Shown here piece after piece: positions 8,851-16,879 of a stretch of DNA of 64,000 nucleotides. Below the pieces are notes generated by a model, which made no database searches, was not told the DNA's origin, and worked only from the letters and a program-made list of their open reading frames with translations. The stretch is from Pokkaliibacter sp. MBI-7 (GTDB taxonomy: Bacteria > Pseudomonadota > Gammaproteobacteria > Pseudomonadales > Balneatricaceae). The stretch lies in the NCBI RefSeq assembly GCF_029846635.1, contig NZ_JARVTG010000001.1:4303001-4367000 (forward strand). Direction: 5' to 3'. Position numbers and translations under genes: made by a program. Positions within the stretch are counted from its first letter, which is position 1; each line of letters begins with the position of its first letter.

Positions 8851-9912
8851 TCAGGGCAGAAACACGGTGCCGGACAGAATCTTGCGGGCGGTGCGTAGCA
8901 GTGACACGGCCTTGACCTGAGCGGGATTGAGTTCATCTCGCACCACCTCCAGTTCAATGCTGCCGGTCGGGTGTTCGATGTGCACCAGCGACAGTTCAGT
9001 GGCTGGCGCAATCAGTTGCCCGGCCACGGTTTCGGGGAAGCCCGCAGCAGTGGCAATGGCAATGCTGCCGGTGACGGCCAGCGCCTTGTGGCAGCGCTGC
9101 GGAACGAAATAGCGTGCCTGCAGGGTGCCGCCGTGGCGGGCCGCAGAGAGCAATACCGGTTTGGGGATGACCTGCTCACTGACGTCCCCCAGCCCCATCC
9201 GCTGCCCGGCCTGCCGGCGCAGCTTCTCCAGCCGTGCCATGAACACTTCGTCGCTATCCAGTTCGGCGGGTGTTTCGCTGCCAGTCTTACCCAGGTCGCT
9301 GGCGTGGATCAGCACGCATGGCATGGCGGCATCGATGCAGGTCACGGCGATACCGTCGATCTCCTCCAGCAGAAGTCCGGTAGGGAACAGGCGCCCGGTC
9401 TTGGCACCCTGTACGTCGATAAAGGTCAGTTTAATCGGCGCAGCAGGATTGGGGGCGCCGCTGATCAGCGTATCGCCGTCATAGACGACATTGCCGTCCA
9501 CGGTAGGCACCTGGGCATGGATGATCTTGTTGGTGTTGAGGTTGCGGATACGCACCAGGGTGGAGCACGCCTGAGGCATAACCAGTCCGGTTTCAATGGC
9601 GAAGGGAGCGACCCCGGCCAGCATATTGCCGCAGTTGGGGGAGAAATCGACTTTCTTCTCGGCGATGCCTACCTGCGCAAACAGGTAGTCGACATCCGCT
9701 TCGGCGCAGTCCGAGCGCCCCACCATGGCTACCTTGCTGGTCAGACTGTTGCCGCCGCCAATACCATCCAGCTGCAGCTCATGTCCGGCTCCCATGATGT
9801 GTTGGAGGATAGCTGCACACGCCTCACGGTCGTTGGGCAGGTCCTCCAGGCGCAGGTACGGTCCCCGGGAGGTGCCGCCGCGCATGATCATGCAAGGAAT
9901 ACTGTGTGACAT
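8851..9912 (-). CDS. PrpF/GalD-family isomerase (4-oxalomesaconate tautomerase or aconitate isomerase type)
   Basis: Cytoplasmic isomerase of 353 aa with the diaminopimelate-epimerase-like double fold. It shows the N-terminal RGGTSRG motif, GGNSLTSKVA, and SPNCGNM with a probable catalytic Cys near residue 95. Relatives move double bonds in tricarboxylic substrates: 4-oxalomesaconate in gallate breakdown (GalD), or aconitates (PrpF). Beside a tct operon, isomerisation of an imported tricarboxylate such as trans-aconitate is the most economical reading, but it is inference. The ATG (MSHSIPC) was chosen over an upstream TTG that lacks a ribosome-binding site. It is the first gene of the operon. 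Confidence 0.82.
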   Translation of the reverse strand: MSHSIPCMIMRGGTSRGPYLRLEDLPNDREACAAILQHIMGAGHELQLDGIGGGNSLTSKVAMVGRSDCAEADVDYLFAQVGIAEKKVDFSPNCGNMLAGVAPFAIETGLVMPQACSTLVRIRNLNTNKIIHAQVPTVDGNVVYDGDTLISGAPNPAAPIKLTFIDVQGAKTGRLFPTGLLLEEIDGIAVTCIDAAMPCVLIHASDLGKTGSETPAELDSDEVFMARLEKLRRQAGQRMGLGDVSEQVIPKPVLLSAARHGGTLQARYFVPQRCHKALAVTGSIAIATAAGFPETVAGQLIAPATELSLVHIEHPTGSIELEVVRDELNPAQVKAVSLLRTARKILSGTVFLP

Positions 9913-9984
9913 GGAATCAAGCCTGTTCAAAAGCTAAAAGGGAGTGATGTCGACAACGGAGCCTAGGTTGTCACAGGGCTGATA

Positions 9985-10075
9985 GATGCATCAAATGCAA
10001 AAATTACTGTTAATTGATTTGTTTTGTGCATTAAATGGCGCAGGGAAACCGGCAGGAAAAGACGATGCATCAAAT
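9985..10075. repeat. 12-bp direct repeat flanking the LysR promoter
   Basis: GATGCATCAAAT occurs at 9985-9996 and again at 10064-10075, where it overlaps the LysR start codon. A partial match (TGCATTAAAT) lies at 10027. This is the shared control region of the divergent isomerase/tct operon and the LysR gene, so the sites could be operators or a small duplication of the start region. Confidence 0.45.
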
Positions 10076-10982
10076 CGAATTCAAGGATCTGGCGATCTTT
10101 GTGCGGGTCGCAGAATCAGGCAATTTTCACGAGGCGGCAGAGGCCATGCATCTGTCGCAACCGGCTTTGAGCCGACGCATGCAACGGCTGGAAAGCATCC
10201 TCGGCACCCAGCTGTTTGAGCGCACCACGCGCAAGACCTGGCTGACCTCGGCCGGGCGTGAGTTTTTGCCCAAGGCGCGCCGTATGCTGGAGGATTTCGA
10301 GGTGTCGGTGCTCAGCATCAAAGAGATGGCTACGCAGCAGAAGGGCAAGGTCACCATCGCCTGTATTCCCACTGCCGCGTTCTACTTCCTGCCCAGCGTG
10401 ATCCGTATTTTTAACGAACGTTACCCGGGCATTCGCATCCAGATTCTCGATGCCAGTGCCAATGAGGGACTGGAGGCGGTGATTCGTGGCGACGCCGACT
10501 TCGGTATCAACATGGCCATAGCCCAGCACCCGGAAGTCAGCTTCACTCCGCTGGTGGATGACCCCTTTGTGGTCTGTATCCGCAAGGATCATCCGCTGGC
10601 CAGCCAGTCCAGCATCAGCTGGGAAGATCTCACCCCGTACAAACTGATCACCGTCAGCCGTGCCAGTGGCAACCGTTCACTGCTGGACAGCGCTCTGGTG
10701 CAGGAAGGGGTCAAGCTGAACGGGTTTTACGAGGTGCAGCACCTGTCTACGTCACTGGGGCTGGTGGAAATGGGATTGGGGGTATCGGTAGTACCGCATA
10801 TGGCGATGCCTCTCAATGAGGCCTCAATGCTGACCTGCCGGCCACTGGCCCACAGCATCATGCGTTCCATCGGTGTGGTACGACGTAGTGCAACCGGTAT
10901 TTCACCGGCCGCAGAGCTGTTTGTGGCGATCCTGCTGGAAGTGTGGCCCTACCACGTCAAAACCGATGTGGTGGCCGGTTGA
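10065..10982 (+). CDS. LysR-family transcriptional regulator, divergent from the tct operon
   Basis: LysR-type regulator of 305 aa. An N-terminal winged helix-turn-helix (FHEAAEAMHLSQPALSRRMQRLE, given here as a 23-residue span beginning at residue ~21, key residues SQPALSRR) is followed by a periplasmic-binding-like effector domain. The start at 10065 (MHQIEFKDLAIF) was chosen because AGGAA lies about 7 nt upstream and LysR proteins begin this way. It is transcribed away from the isomerase-tctC-tctAB operon across a ~150-bp spacer, the classic layout for a LysR activator of its neighbour. The effector is probably the imported carboxylate or its isomer; that part is inference. Confidence 0.88.
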   Translation: MHQIEFKDLAIFVRVAESGNFHEAAEAMHLSQPALSRRMQRLESILGTQLFERTTRKTWLTSAGREFLPKARRMLEDFEVSVLSIKEMATQQKGKVTIACIPTAAFYFLPSVIRIFNERYPGIRIQILDASANEGLEAVIRGDADFGINMAIAQHPEVSFTPLVDDPFVVCIRKDHPLASQSSISWEDLTPYKLITVSRASGNRSLLDSALVQEGVKLNGFYEVQHLSTSLGLVEMGLGVSVVPHMAMPLNEASMLTCRPLAHSIMRSIGVVRRSATGISPAAELFVAILLEVWPYHVKTDVVAG

Positions 10983-11118
10983 GTGTCCTGGTCTCTGTAC
11001 TCCTCTGAAAGTGAGATGGCTATCGCAAGGGATCGCAGTACTTGAGTTTGCTGCTGAGGAGCCTTAGGTGAATCGAGGATACGCTAACAACGATTAACCG
11101 GCAGAGTGTGGAACGCCT

Positions 11119-11559
11119 ATGAGTATCGTCAGTCAACAGATTGTGGTTCCGCCATCTGCGCAGGGAACATTGCTGGTGGAGGGAATACTGGCGAGTGCAG
11201 CCAGCTATGAGGTGAAAGTGTTTGCTGTGCCTGCAACGGGAGCAAGTGTCGAGTCGGGGCAGGATGACACGGAACCGTGCACTGATGAGCGCTTTTACAT
11301 CGGTAGCATTTTTAGTTATGGCTTCGGCAGTGGGTTTGCGCAGGAAGGTGAGATTGTGGAGCTGGCAGCCGATGGCGAAGTACGGCACAAATCACCGGAG
11401 TCATATCCTGCCGTATTGGATCTGCAGAGGTCAGCGGCTTATGTTGGCGGAGCGCAAGAGCAGGTACTGACCGTCCTGTTTGTCCCCCAGGTATCGGCCC
11501 GGCAGGGTGTTGATGACGAGGGCGACGGTATTCGGTTCTGCGCGCTGCGGGTTGAGTAG
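11119..11559 (+). CDS. Hypothetical protein next to tyrosinase
   Basis: Unrecognised acidic protein of 146 aa, with no signal peptide or membrane segment. It starts MSIVSQQIVVPPSAQG and is predicted to be rich in beta-strand, with a Gly/Phe-rich stretch (IGSIFSYGFGSGF). It is convergent with the tyrosinase gene, sharing the hairpin between them, so it is not in the same transcript. The ATG follows a purine-rich stretch, but no strong ribosome-binding site is seen. Codon use looks like the neighbours, which supports a real gene. No function is proposed. Confidence 0.6.
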   Translation: MSIVSQQIVVPPSAQGTLLVEGILASAASYEVKVFAVPATGASVESGQDDTEPCTDERFYIGSIFSYGFGSGFAQEGEIVELAADGEVRHKSPESYPAVLDLQRSAAYVGGAQEQVLTVLFVPQVSARQGVDDEGDGIRFCALRVE

Positions 11560-11583
11560 CTGCAGGCGGCGCAAGTGAAGGTG

Positions 11584-11616
11584 GTACAGAGCCAGTCGAT
11601 ACGACCGGCTCTGTAC
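11584..11616. terminator. Long perfect hairpin between convergent genes
   Basis: GTACAGAGCC pairs with GGCTCTGTAC (10 bp). After one mismatch the stem continues with GTCG/CGAC around an ATA loop. It sits between the unknown protein and the convergent tyrosinase and probably acts for both strands. Confidence 0.65.
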
Positions 11617-11652
11617 AAGGCTATAGGTAACACTGGTGGCCGGTTGTCATCA

Positions 11653-12936
11653 TCACTCGTGAGTCACGATTGAGGCGCCGCGCATTTTCACCTCTCTGGT
11701 GTGGGTTGCATTGGCATCACAGTCATACACCTTAAGGGTGACTCTGACCTTGTCATCCTCAACCTTGTAACGCTTCAGTGCCTCGGTGATGTCGACGTAG
11801 GTGTTATAGGGCTTGAGGTGACTTTCCGGCCTGCGATCAAAAGGTTGCTGGTGATTGGCATACTGACAGTGGCCTTTACCACCCGCGCACTGGCCGTGGC
11901 CAAACAAATAGAGAGTGCTGGCAAAGCCTGCGGCCGGATCAGGTGAGTCCGCACCACTGCTGTCGCTACCGTCTCCCAGATAGATATTCACCTTGTAGCT
12001 GTCTTCAGTCTTGGCCACCCCCTGTAATTCAAGAAAAGCATGCTTGAAGGGTGTGGTGTGGAAGGGGATCTGAAAGGTCAGTTCATTACCTGTGTCTGTT
12101 CTGGGCATGGTCTCCTGATTGATTTCGACAAAGGCCTCGGCATCCACATAGGTATATCCGAAGAATTTGGTATCCAGTGTCTGCTCGCCCGTGTAGGTGA
12201 AGGGCGCGCAGACAAAGTCCAGCTGTGCCTGTGGTACCGTGCTGTCACCGTTCTGCCGCTGCCACTCGAACCACTGACGATCCACGTTGCAGTGATGCAT
12301 CCAGAAAATCGGGTCGTAGGCGGCTGTTGGCACACTGGCCATGTCGCCGCCTACCCAGACGTGCAGACCGCCATGGGGGTTTTCCAGCGCGGGCGAAAAG
12401 CGATCATAGGTTTTCTGCCGCAATGCCAGTTCCACCTGAAGCTTGAGTTGTTCAAGTGCTGATGAAGGGCTGGGGCTGCGCTGAGTCATGGTGCCGGTCA
12501 CCTGACTGAAGGCGGCATAAAGTGGATTGGGTTTGGTTTCGCCCGTCTTCAAATCGATATAGGTCTGGTCGGTCACTGCTTTGGGGAGTCCATTGGCGAT
12601 GGCTTCAGCGGAGGTCCAGTCCCAATAGGGCAGCATGACCCCGGCAACCTGATCCTGCAGGCGCAGCTCAAACTCGTAGATATAGGCACGGTGCCAGGTC
12701 GGGAAGTTCAGATTGCCGTGCTGGCAGTAGAAGGGGATGGGCAGACCGTGAACGCCGGCGATCCACTGGTAACCGCGTTCGTCGTTGTTGCCTCCGTCCG
12801 CCGATACGGCATAGAGCCCCTCGAAGGCATTTCGGAGATCATTCAGTTCGCTGTCGGTAAGGCGATAGAGGCTTTTTCTGACGCGTACATTACGATTGGC
12901 ACTGCGTACCAGGGCTGATGATTCTGCTCCGCTCAT
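11653..12936 (-). CDS. Tyrosinase (type-3 copper polyphenol oxidase) with C-terminal domain
   Basis: Type-3 copper oxidase of 427 aa that would hydroxylate monophenols and oxidise diphenols to quinones. The CuA site is visible as AGVHGLP, YCQHGN and FPTWHRAYIYEFE, and the CuB site as NPHGGLHVW and DPIFWMHHCNVDRQW. The catalytic domain covers about residues 40-280. The remaining ~140 residues resemble the beta-rich domain found in plant-like polyphenol oxidases and long bacterial tyrosinases, which can shield the active site until removed. There is no signal peptide, so it is probably cytoplasmic or uses another route. GAGGAA precedes the ATG. A membrane-protein gene lies 135 bp upstream on the same strand. 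Confidence 0.9.
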   Translation of the reverse strand: MSGAESSALVRSANRNVRVRKSLYRLTDSELNDLRNAFEGLYAVSADGGNNDERGYQWIAGVHGLPIPFYCQHGNLNFPTWHRAYIYEFELRLQDQVAGVMLPYWDWTSAEAIANGLPKAVTDQTYIDLKTGETKPNPLYAAFSQVTGTMTQRSPSPSSALEQLKLQVELALRQKTYDRFSPALENPHGGLHVWVGGDMASVPTAAYDPIFWMHHCNVDRQWFEWQRQNGDSTVPQAQLDFVCAPFTYTGEQTLDTKFFGYTYVDAEAFVEINQETMPRTDTGNELTFQIPFHTTPFKHAFLELQGVAKTEDSYKVNIYLGDGSDSSGADSPDPAAGFASTLYLFGHGQCAGGKGHCQYANHQQPFDRRPESHLKPYNTYVDITEALKRYKVEDDKVRVTLKVYDCDANATHTREVKMRGASIVTHE

Positions 12937-13071
12937 GATATGTTCCTCGTATTCTCTGAATTGGTTTTTTGTATTTATTAGTAGTGCTTGCAGGGATCTT
13001 TTTTATGGCGATGGTGATAATCAGTAGAAGCTGATTTTTGAGTCTGTTTGGTTTTGTTTTTTGATGGATTG

Positions 13072-13716
13072 CTAGTGTTCGGTTAGGTGGTGAGTAAGTT
13101 GTTTTCTATCGTATCGTTGAGTATGAGTAATAAGCCAATAGCAGACAGAACCTCCAGTGATCATTCCGAAGGTCATTAAGTAATGCATGGCAAAGGGGGC
13201 CATCAATATATGACTATGTGGAATAAAGAGAAGTGACCACATAACACCGTACATACCGAGTAGCATGCAGAGTGAAATCAACAGGTTGAAAAAAATGAGT
13301 CTGGCTTTTGCGTTGCTGGTTCGTCTGTCGTCTTTGTACAAATCCTGTTTGCATGCGGTATAGCAAAAGGGCACAGAGAATATCAGCATCAACACCAGTG
13401 GCAGATTAAAAAAGGACTCTGATCCGATAGGGTGCATATGCGCACCCTGCCACTGACCTGTCAGCCAGCCGCCCAGCAGCATGCCAGAGCCGCCAGCCGC
13501 CCAGCAGATAATGCTGTGCATTGCCAGCCCCTGTATGTGGGCATTGCGGGTTAGCCATAGCAGTCCGCCAAACAGACTGAACAGGATGGTGAGCCAGATG
13601 AGCGACCAGATGACTGGCAGGGCGGCAAGGTAAATGGTGATGAGTGTTTGTAGCAGGAACAACACACACATCAGGTTAAGCATATGGCGGGTATTGCTTG
13701 AGCAATTATGTGGCAT
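13072..13716 (-). CDS. Hypothetical multi-pass membrane protein
   Basis: Unrecognised membrane protein of 214 aa with about six hydrophobic segments (for example LMCVLFLLQTLITIYLAALP and VIWSLIWLTILFSLFGGLLW) and a His-containing set of loops (GAHMHPIG, FIPHSHILMAPFAMHYLM). It lies upstream of the tyrosinase gene on the same strand, 135 bp away, so co-transcription is possible. A role in copper or quinone handling would be a guess. Base composition drops here and in the flanking spacers, a possible sign of different origin. Confidence 0.65.
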   Translation of the reverse strand: MPHNCSSNTRHMLNLMCVLFLLQTLITIYLAALPVIWSLIWLTILFSLFGGLLWLTRNAHIQGLAMHSIICWAAGGSGMLLGGWLTGQWQGAHMHPIGSESFFNLPLVLMLIFSVPFCYTACKQDLYKDDRRTSNAKARLIFFNLLISLCMLLGMYGVMWSLLFIPHSHILMAPFAMHYLMTFGMITGGSVCYWLITHTQRYDRKQLTHHLTEH

Positions 13717-14148
13717 CTCGACCCCCTGAGCTTCAATCTCTCATGGTCAGTCTTGAACCTTTCGTCAAACGGCATCCACACTATCTATTACTGTAAAACT
13801 CACTTAAGAACACCAGAAGTTATCAGAGTGGGTTCCTAATAAAGAATACTGCTACATGAATTAAATAGCTGATATAGACAAGGAAGACTTTTTGTTTGTT
13901 GTTCTTCTGAAATCTGTCTGTATTTGGTGGTTTATCAGTATGATGGGCTGGACTGGTTTGTCAATTAACGCTTTTTATGCCTTGCCCGATAAAATGAGAT
14001 TTGCAGGATTGTTTTTTGAATAATGTATGTGGGGTAAGTATTTGTATTTTAGATGATAAAAATTAATCTGATGATTTTTATAAAAAATTTCCTCAGTGAA
14101 AGTAATATTAACGATGGTCGTATATTTTGAAAAAATCTAAGCGTGAGG
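13717..14148. other. AT-rich intergenic region
   Basis: 432 bp without a convincing gene. It is markedly AT-richer than the surroundings and presumably holds the promoter of the membrane protein-tyrosinase genes and the 3' end signals of the LysR gene. No repeat or RNA gene was recognised. Confidence 0.5.
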
Positions 14149-15042
14149 CTATCGAAGGGTTTGGCGATAGGTATCAATCAACACCTGCTGCATGGCTTCG
14201 GCGGCCACTGACAGGCCGGAACGGCGGCGGGAGAGAATGCCCACACGACGGGAAATTACAGGGTTACGCAGGGGCCGGCAGATGGCACCGATCTCTTCCA
14301 TCTGCTGGCGGCATAATGCCGGCACGGCACTGACGCCGAGGCCGGTGGCGACCATGCGGCCGACGGTGGCGAGCTGGTGGGTGTCGAAGGCAGTTTTGGG
14401 CATCAGGCCCAGTTCACTGGCGCGGCGCTCAATCAGCAGACGCACACTGGAGGGGCGTTGCAGGGTGATGAAGTCATAGCTGAACAGCTGTTCCCCTTCG
14501 ATCACCTCGCAGTGTTGCAACTCATGGCCGTCAGGTAGCACCGCAATGAACTCATCATCAAACAGGGTGATGAAGTTGAGGTCTTCCTGCGGGCCCGGAT
14601 CAAAGGAAATACCCAGTTCGACCCGCCCCTTACTGACCATTTCCACCACCTGCTCGGCGATGACGTCATGTACTTCCATGTTGATATTGGCGTGCAGCTG
14701 ACGAAAGTTGAGCAGCGCCTGCGGCAGCAGATTCGCCGCGAAGGACGGCATGGCCGCAATGGCGACCTTGCCACGGCGCAGCTTGAAGCGGTTGTGCAGG
14801 TCTTCCTGGGCATCATCCCAGTCAGCTACCAGCCGTTGGGCGGCGGGCAGGAAGGCCTCACCATCGGGGGTGAGCGCGAGGCTGCGGGTGGTTCGACTGA
14901 ACAGCCTGCCGCCGACAGATTCTTCCAGACTCTTGATGGCCAGACTGAGTGCCGGTTGCGACAGGTGAACCCGTGAGCAGGCTTCGGCAAAGCTCAGGGT
15001 TTCGGCGACGGCGACAAAGGCCCGAAGTTGTTTGATGGTCAT
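14149..15042 (-). CDS. LysR-family transcriptional regulator coupled to c-di-GMP regulator
   Basis: LysR-type regulator of 297 aa with an N-terminal HTH (FAEACSRVHLSQPALSLAI, residues ~18-36) and the usual effector-binding domain. Its ATG overlaps the stop of the upstream EAL response-regulator gene as ATGA (4 nt), so it is probably translated from the same mRNA as that protein and possibly the sensor kinase. This is unusual for a LysR gene, which normally diverges from its target. The target is unknown. Confidence 0.85.
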   Translation of the reverse strand: MTIKQLRAFVAVAETLSFAEACSRVHLSQPALSLAIKSLEESVGGRLFSRTTRSLALTPDGEAFLPAAQRLVADWDDAQEDLHNRFKLRRGKVAIAAMPSFAANLLPQALLNFRQLHANINMEVHDVIAEQVVEMVSKGRVELGISFDPGPQEDLNFITLFDDEFIAVLPDGHELQHCEVIEGEQLFSYDFITLQRPSSVRLLIERRASELGLMPKTAFDTHQLATVGRMVATGLGVSAVPALCRQQMEEIGAICRPLRNPVISRRVGILSRRRSGLSVAAEAMQQVLIDTYRQTLR

Positions 15043-16817
15043 GGGTGATCGGTACCGTTGCCGCTCTGGGTGAGTGCGTAATGCTCGAAGTCGGCCACGC
15101 TCAGCGGTCGGGAGAAATAGTAACCCTGACCCTGTTCACACTTCAGCTGGTGCAGCAGTCTGGCCTGACTTTCGGTTTCTACTCCTTCCGCCACCACCTG
15201 GCAGCCAAGATTATGGGCCAGGGTGGTGATGGTTTCCGCCAGTCGCCGGTCTTCTACATTGTTCTCGATACCAGTGACAAAGCTGCGGTCGATTTTCAGC
15301 ACCTGCACTGGTAACTGGCGCAGGTAGGCCAGTGAGGAGTAGCCGGTGCCAAAATCATCAATGGCAGCACTGATGCCAACCTCACTCAGGCGATTGAGCT
15401 GACCGATGGCCTTGTGAATATCGATCATCAGGGTCGACTCGGTAATCTCCACCTGAATCATCTGCGGCGGAACTGACCAGTGCAGGCAGCGGCTCAGCAA
15501 CTGTTCGGCGAAACCCTCCTGCATCAGCTGGCTGCCGGACAGATTAATCGCCAGCACAAAACGGTCATCAATCACGCCCTGTGTCCGCCACTGGCTGAGC
15601 TGCTGCATGGACTCGTCCAGCAGCCAGTCGCCCATGGGTAGAATCAGGCCGGTGGTTTCTGCCAGCGGGATAAACTCCAGCGGAGAAATGGCACCGAGCA
15701 GCGGATTCTGCCAGCGCATCAGCGCTTCTGCCCCCAGCAGCAGACCCGTACGAAGATCGACTTTGGGCTGATAGACCAGATGCAGTTCCTGCTGCTGGAC
15801 GGCCAGTCGCAGCTGCTGCACCAGCTGACTGCGCCGCTCCAGCTGGCGGGTCATCTCGGCTGAATAAAGCTGGCAGCTGACGGATGAGCCTTCTTTGGGC
15901 AGGGCCAGAGCCGCCTGCCGGATCAGTTCCTGTGCGGTACTGTCTCTGCTGTTATGGCTGACACCGATTCTCACTGTCAGGCTCAGGCGCATATCATCCA
16001 CCTCGTGCTCGCCACTGAGCAGGCGGGCGACGCGCTCAGCGGTGCGCAGCAGCAAGGGGGCATCGGGCTGCTGACCGGCAGGCTGTGGCAGCAGGAAGAC
16101 AAATTCATGGTTACCCCAGCAGCCGAGCATGCCTTTGCCTGCCAGCGGGCTGCGGCTGAACAGCTGGCCGAGCTGGGTCGCCAGGGTTTCGGCAATGGTG
16201 TAGCCATGCAGGCGGGCGATGTCATCCAGACCATCGGCAACAATAAAGTAACCTGCCAGCGGCTGTGGTTGTTTCAGCCATTCGCCTGCCTGCATGAGCA
16301 GCGCGCGCCGGTTGGGCAGGCCGGTGACTGGTTCCTGCAGGGACTGCGCCTGCAGCTCGGCAGTGCGCTCGGCCACCATCGCCTCCAGCTCCAGCGAGCG
16401 GTTACGCCGCTCCATGGAACGGGAATGCACCGCCAGAATATTGTGAATGCGCTGCAGCACTTCGTGCTGATCGAAGGGTTTGGTGATGAAGTCGAGGGCG
16501 CCCATGGCCAGTGCCTTACTACGGGTTTCGGCATCGGTCTGGGCTGTCAGCACCACCACCGGTGGTGCTGACTCGCCGAGCGTCCGGCCAATTTGTTCCA
16601 GTACCTCATAGCCGCTGAGATAGGGCATGCGAATGTCCAGCAGTACCAGATCCGGTGCGGGTTCATTGTGCAGAAACGGCTCGACCTGGCGCGGGTCGGT
16701 CAGTCCGTGCAGTTCGGTGTAGCCAGCTTCATCGAGAATGGACTCCAGCAGGTGAACGTTGACGGGAGTGTCATCGACGATGAGTATGCGTGCCTGGCTA
16801 AACGGCTGTGTATCCAT
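15039..16817 (-). CDS. Response regulator with degenerate GGDEF and active-looking EAL domain
   Basis: Soluble regulator of 592 aa. An N-terminal receiver (residues ~8-130) has the phospho-acceptor Asp in LVLLDIRMPYLSGYEV. It is followed by a GGDEF-like domain (~155-330) in which the signature reads WGNHEF and so is probably catalytically dead. The C-terminal EAL domain (~335-580) carries EALMRW, VEITEST, DDFGTGYSSLAY and AEGVET, the residues needed for c-di-GMP hydrolysis. It is therefore predicted to be a phosphorylation-controlled phosphodiesterase. It lies 62 bp after the hybrid kinase gene on the same strand, so that kinase is the likely phosphate source (inference). Confidence 0.9.
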   Translation of the reverse strand: MDTQPFSQARILIVDDTPVNVHLLESILDEAGYTELHGLTDPRQVEPFLHNEPAPDLVLLDIRMPYLSGYEVLEQIGRTLGESAPPVVVLTAQTDAETRSKALAMGALDFITKPFDQHEVLQRIHNILAVHSRSMERRNRSLELEAMVAERTAELQAQSLQEPVTGLPNRRALLMQAGEWLKQPQPLAGYFIVADGLDDIARLHGYTIAETLATQLGQLFSRSPLAGKGMLGCWGNHEFVFLLPQPAGQQPDAPLLLRTAERVARLLSGEHEVDDMRLSLTVRIGVSHNSRDSTAQELIRQAALALPKEGSSVSCQLYSAEMTRQLERRSQLVQQLRLAVQQQELHLVYQPKVDLRTGLLLGAEALMRWQNPLLGAISPLEFIPLAETTGLILPMGDWLLDESMQQLSQWRTQGVIDDRFVLAINLSGSQLMQEGFAEQLLSRCLHWSVPPQMIQVEITESTLMIDIHKAIGQLNRLSEVGISAAIDDFGTGYSSLAYLRQLPVQVLKIDRSFVTGIENNVEDRRLAETITTLAHNLGCQVVAEGVETESQARLLHQLKCEQGQGYYFSRPLSVADFEHYALTQSGNGTDHP

Positions 16818-16879
16818 GGTGGTTCCTTGCCTTGCCCTCTCACCGTGTTTGCTGGCGCGTGATCACGGTGTGCAGGCGG

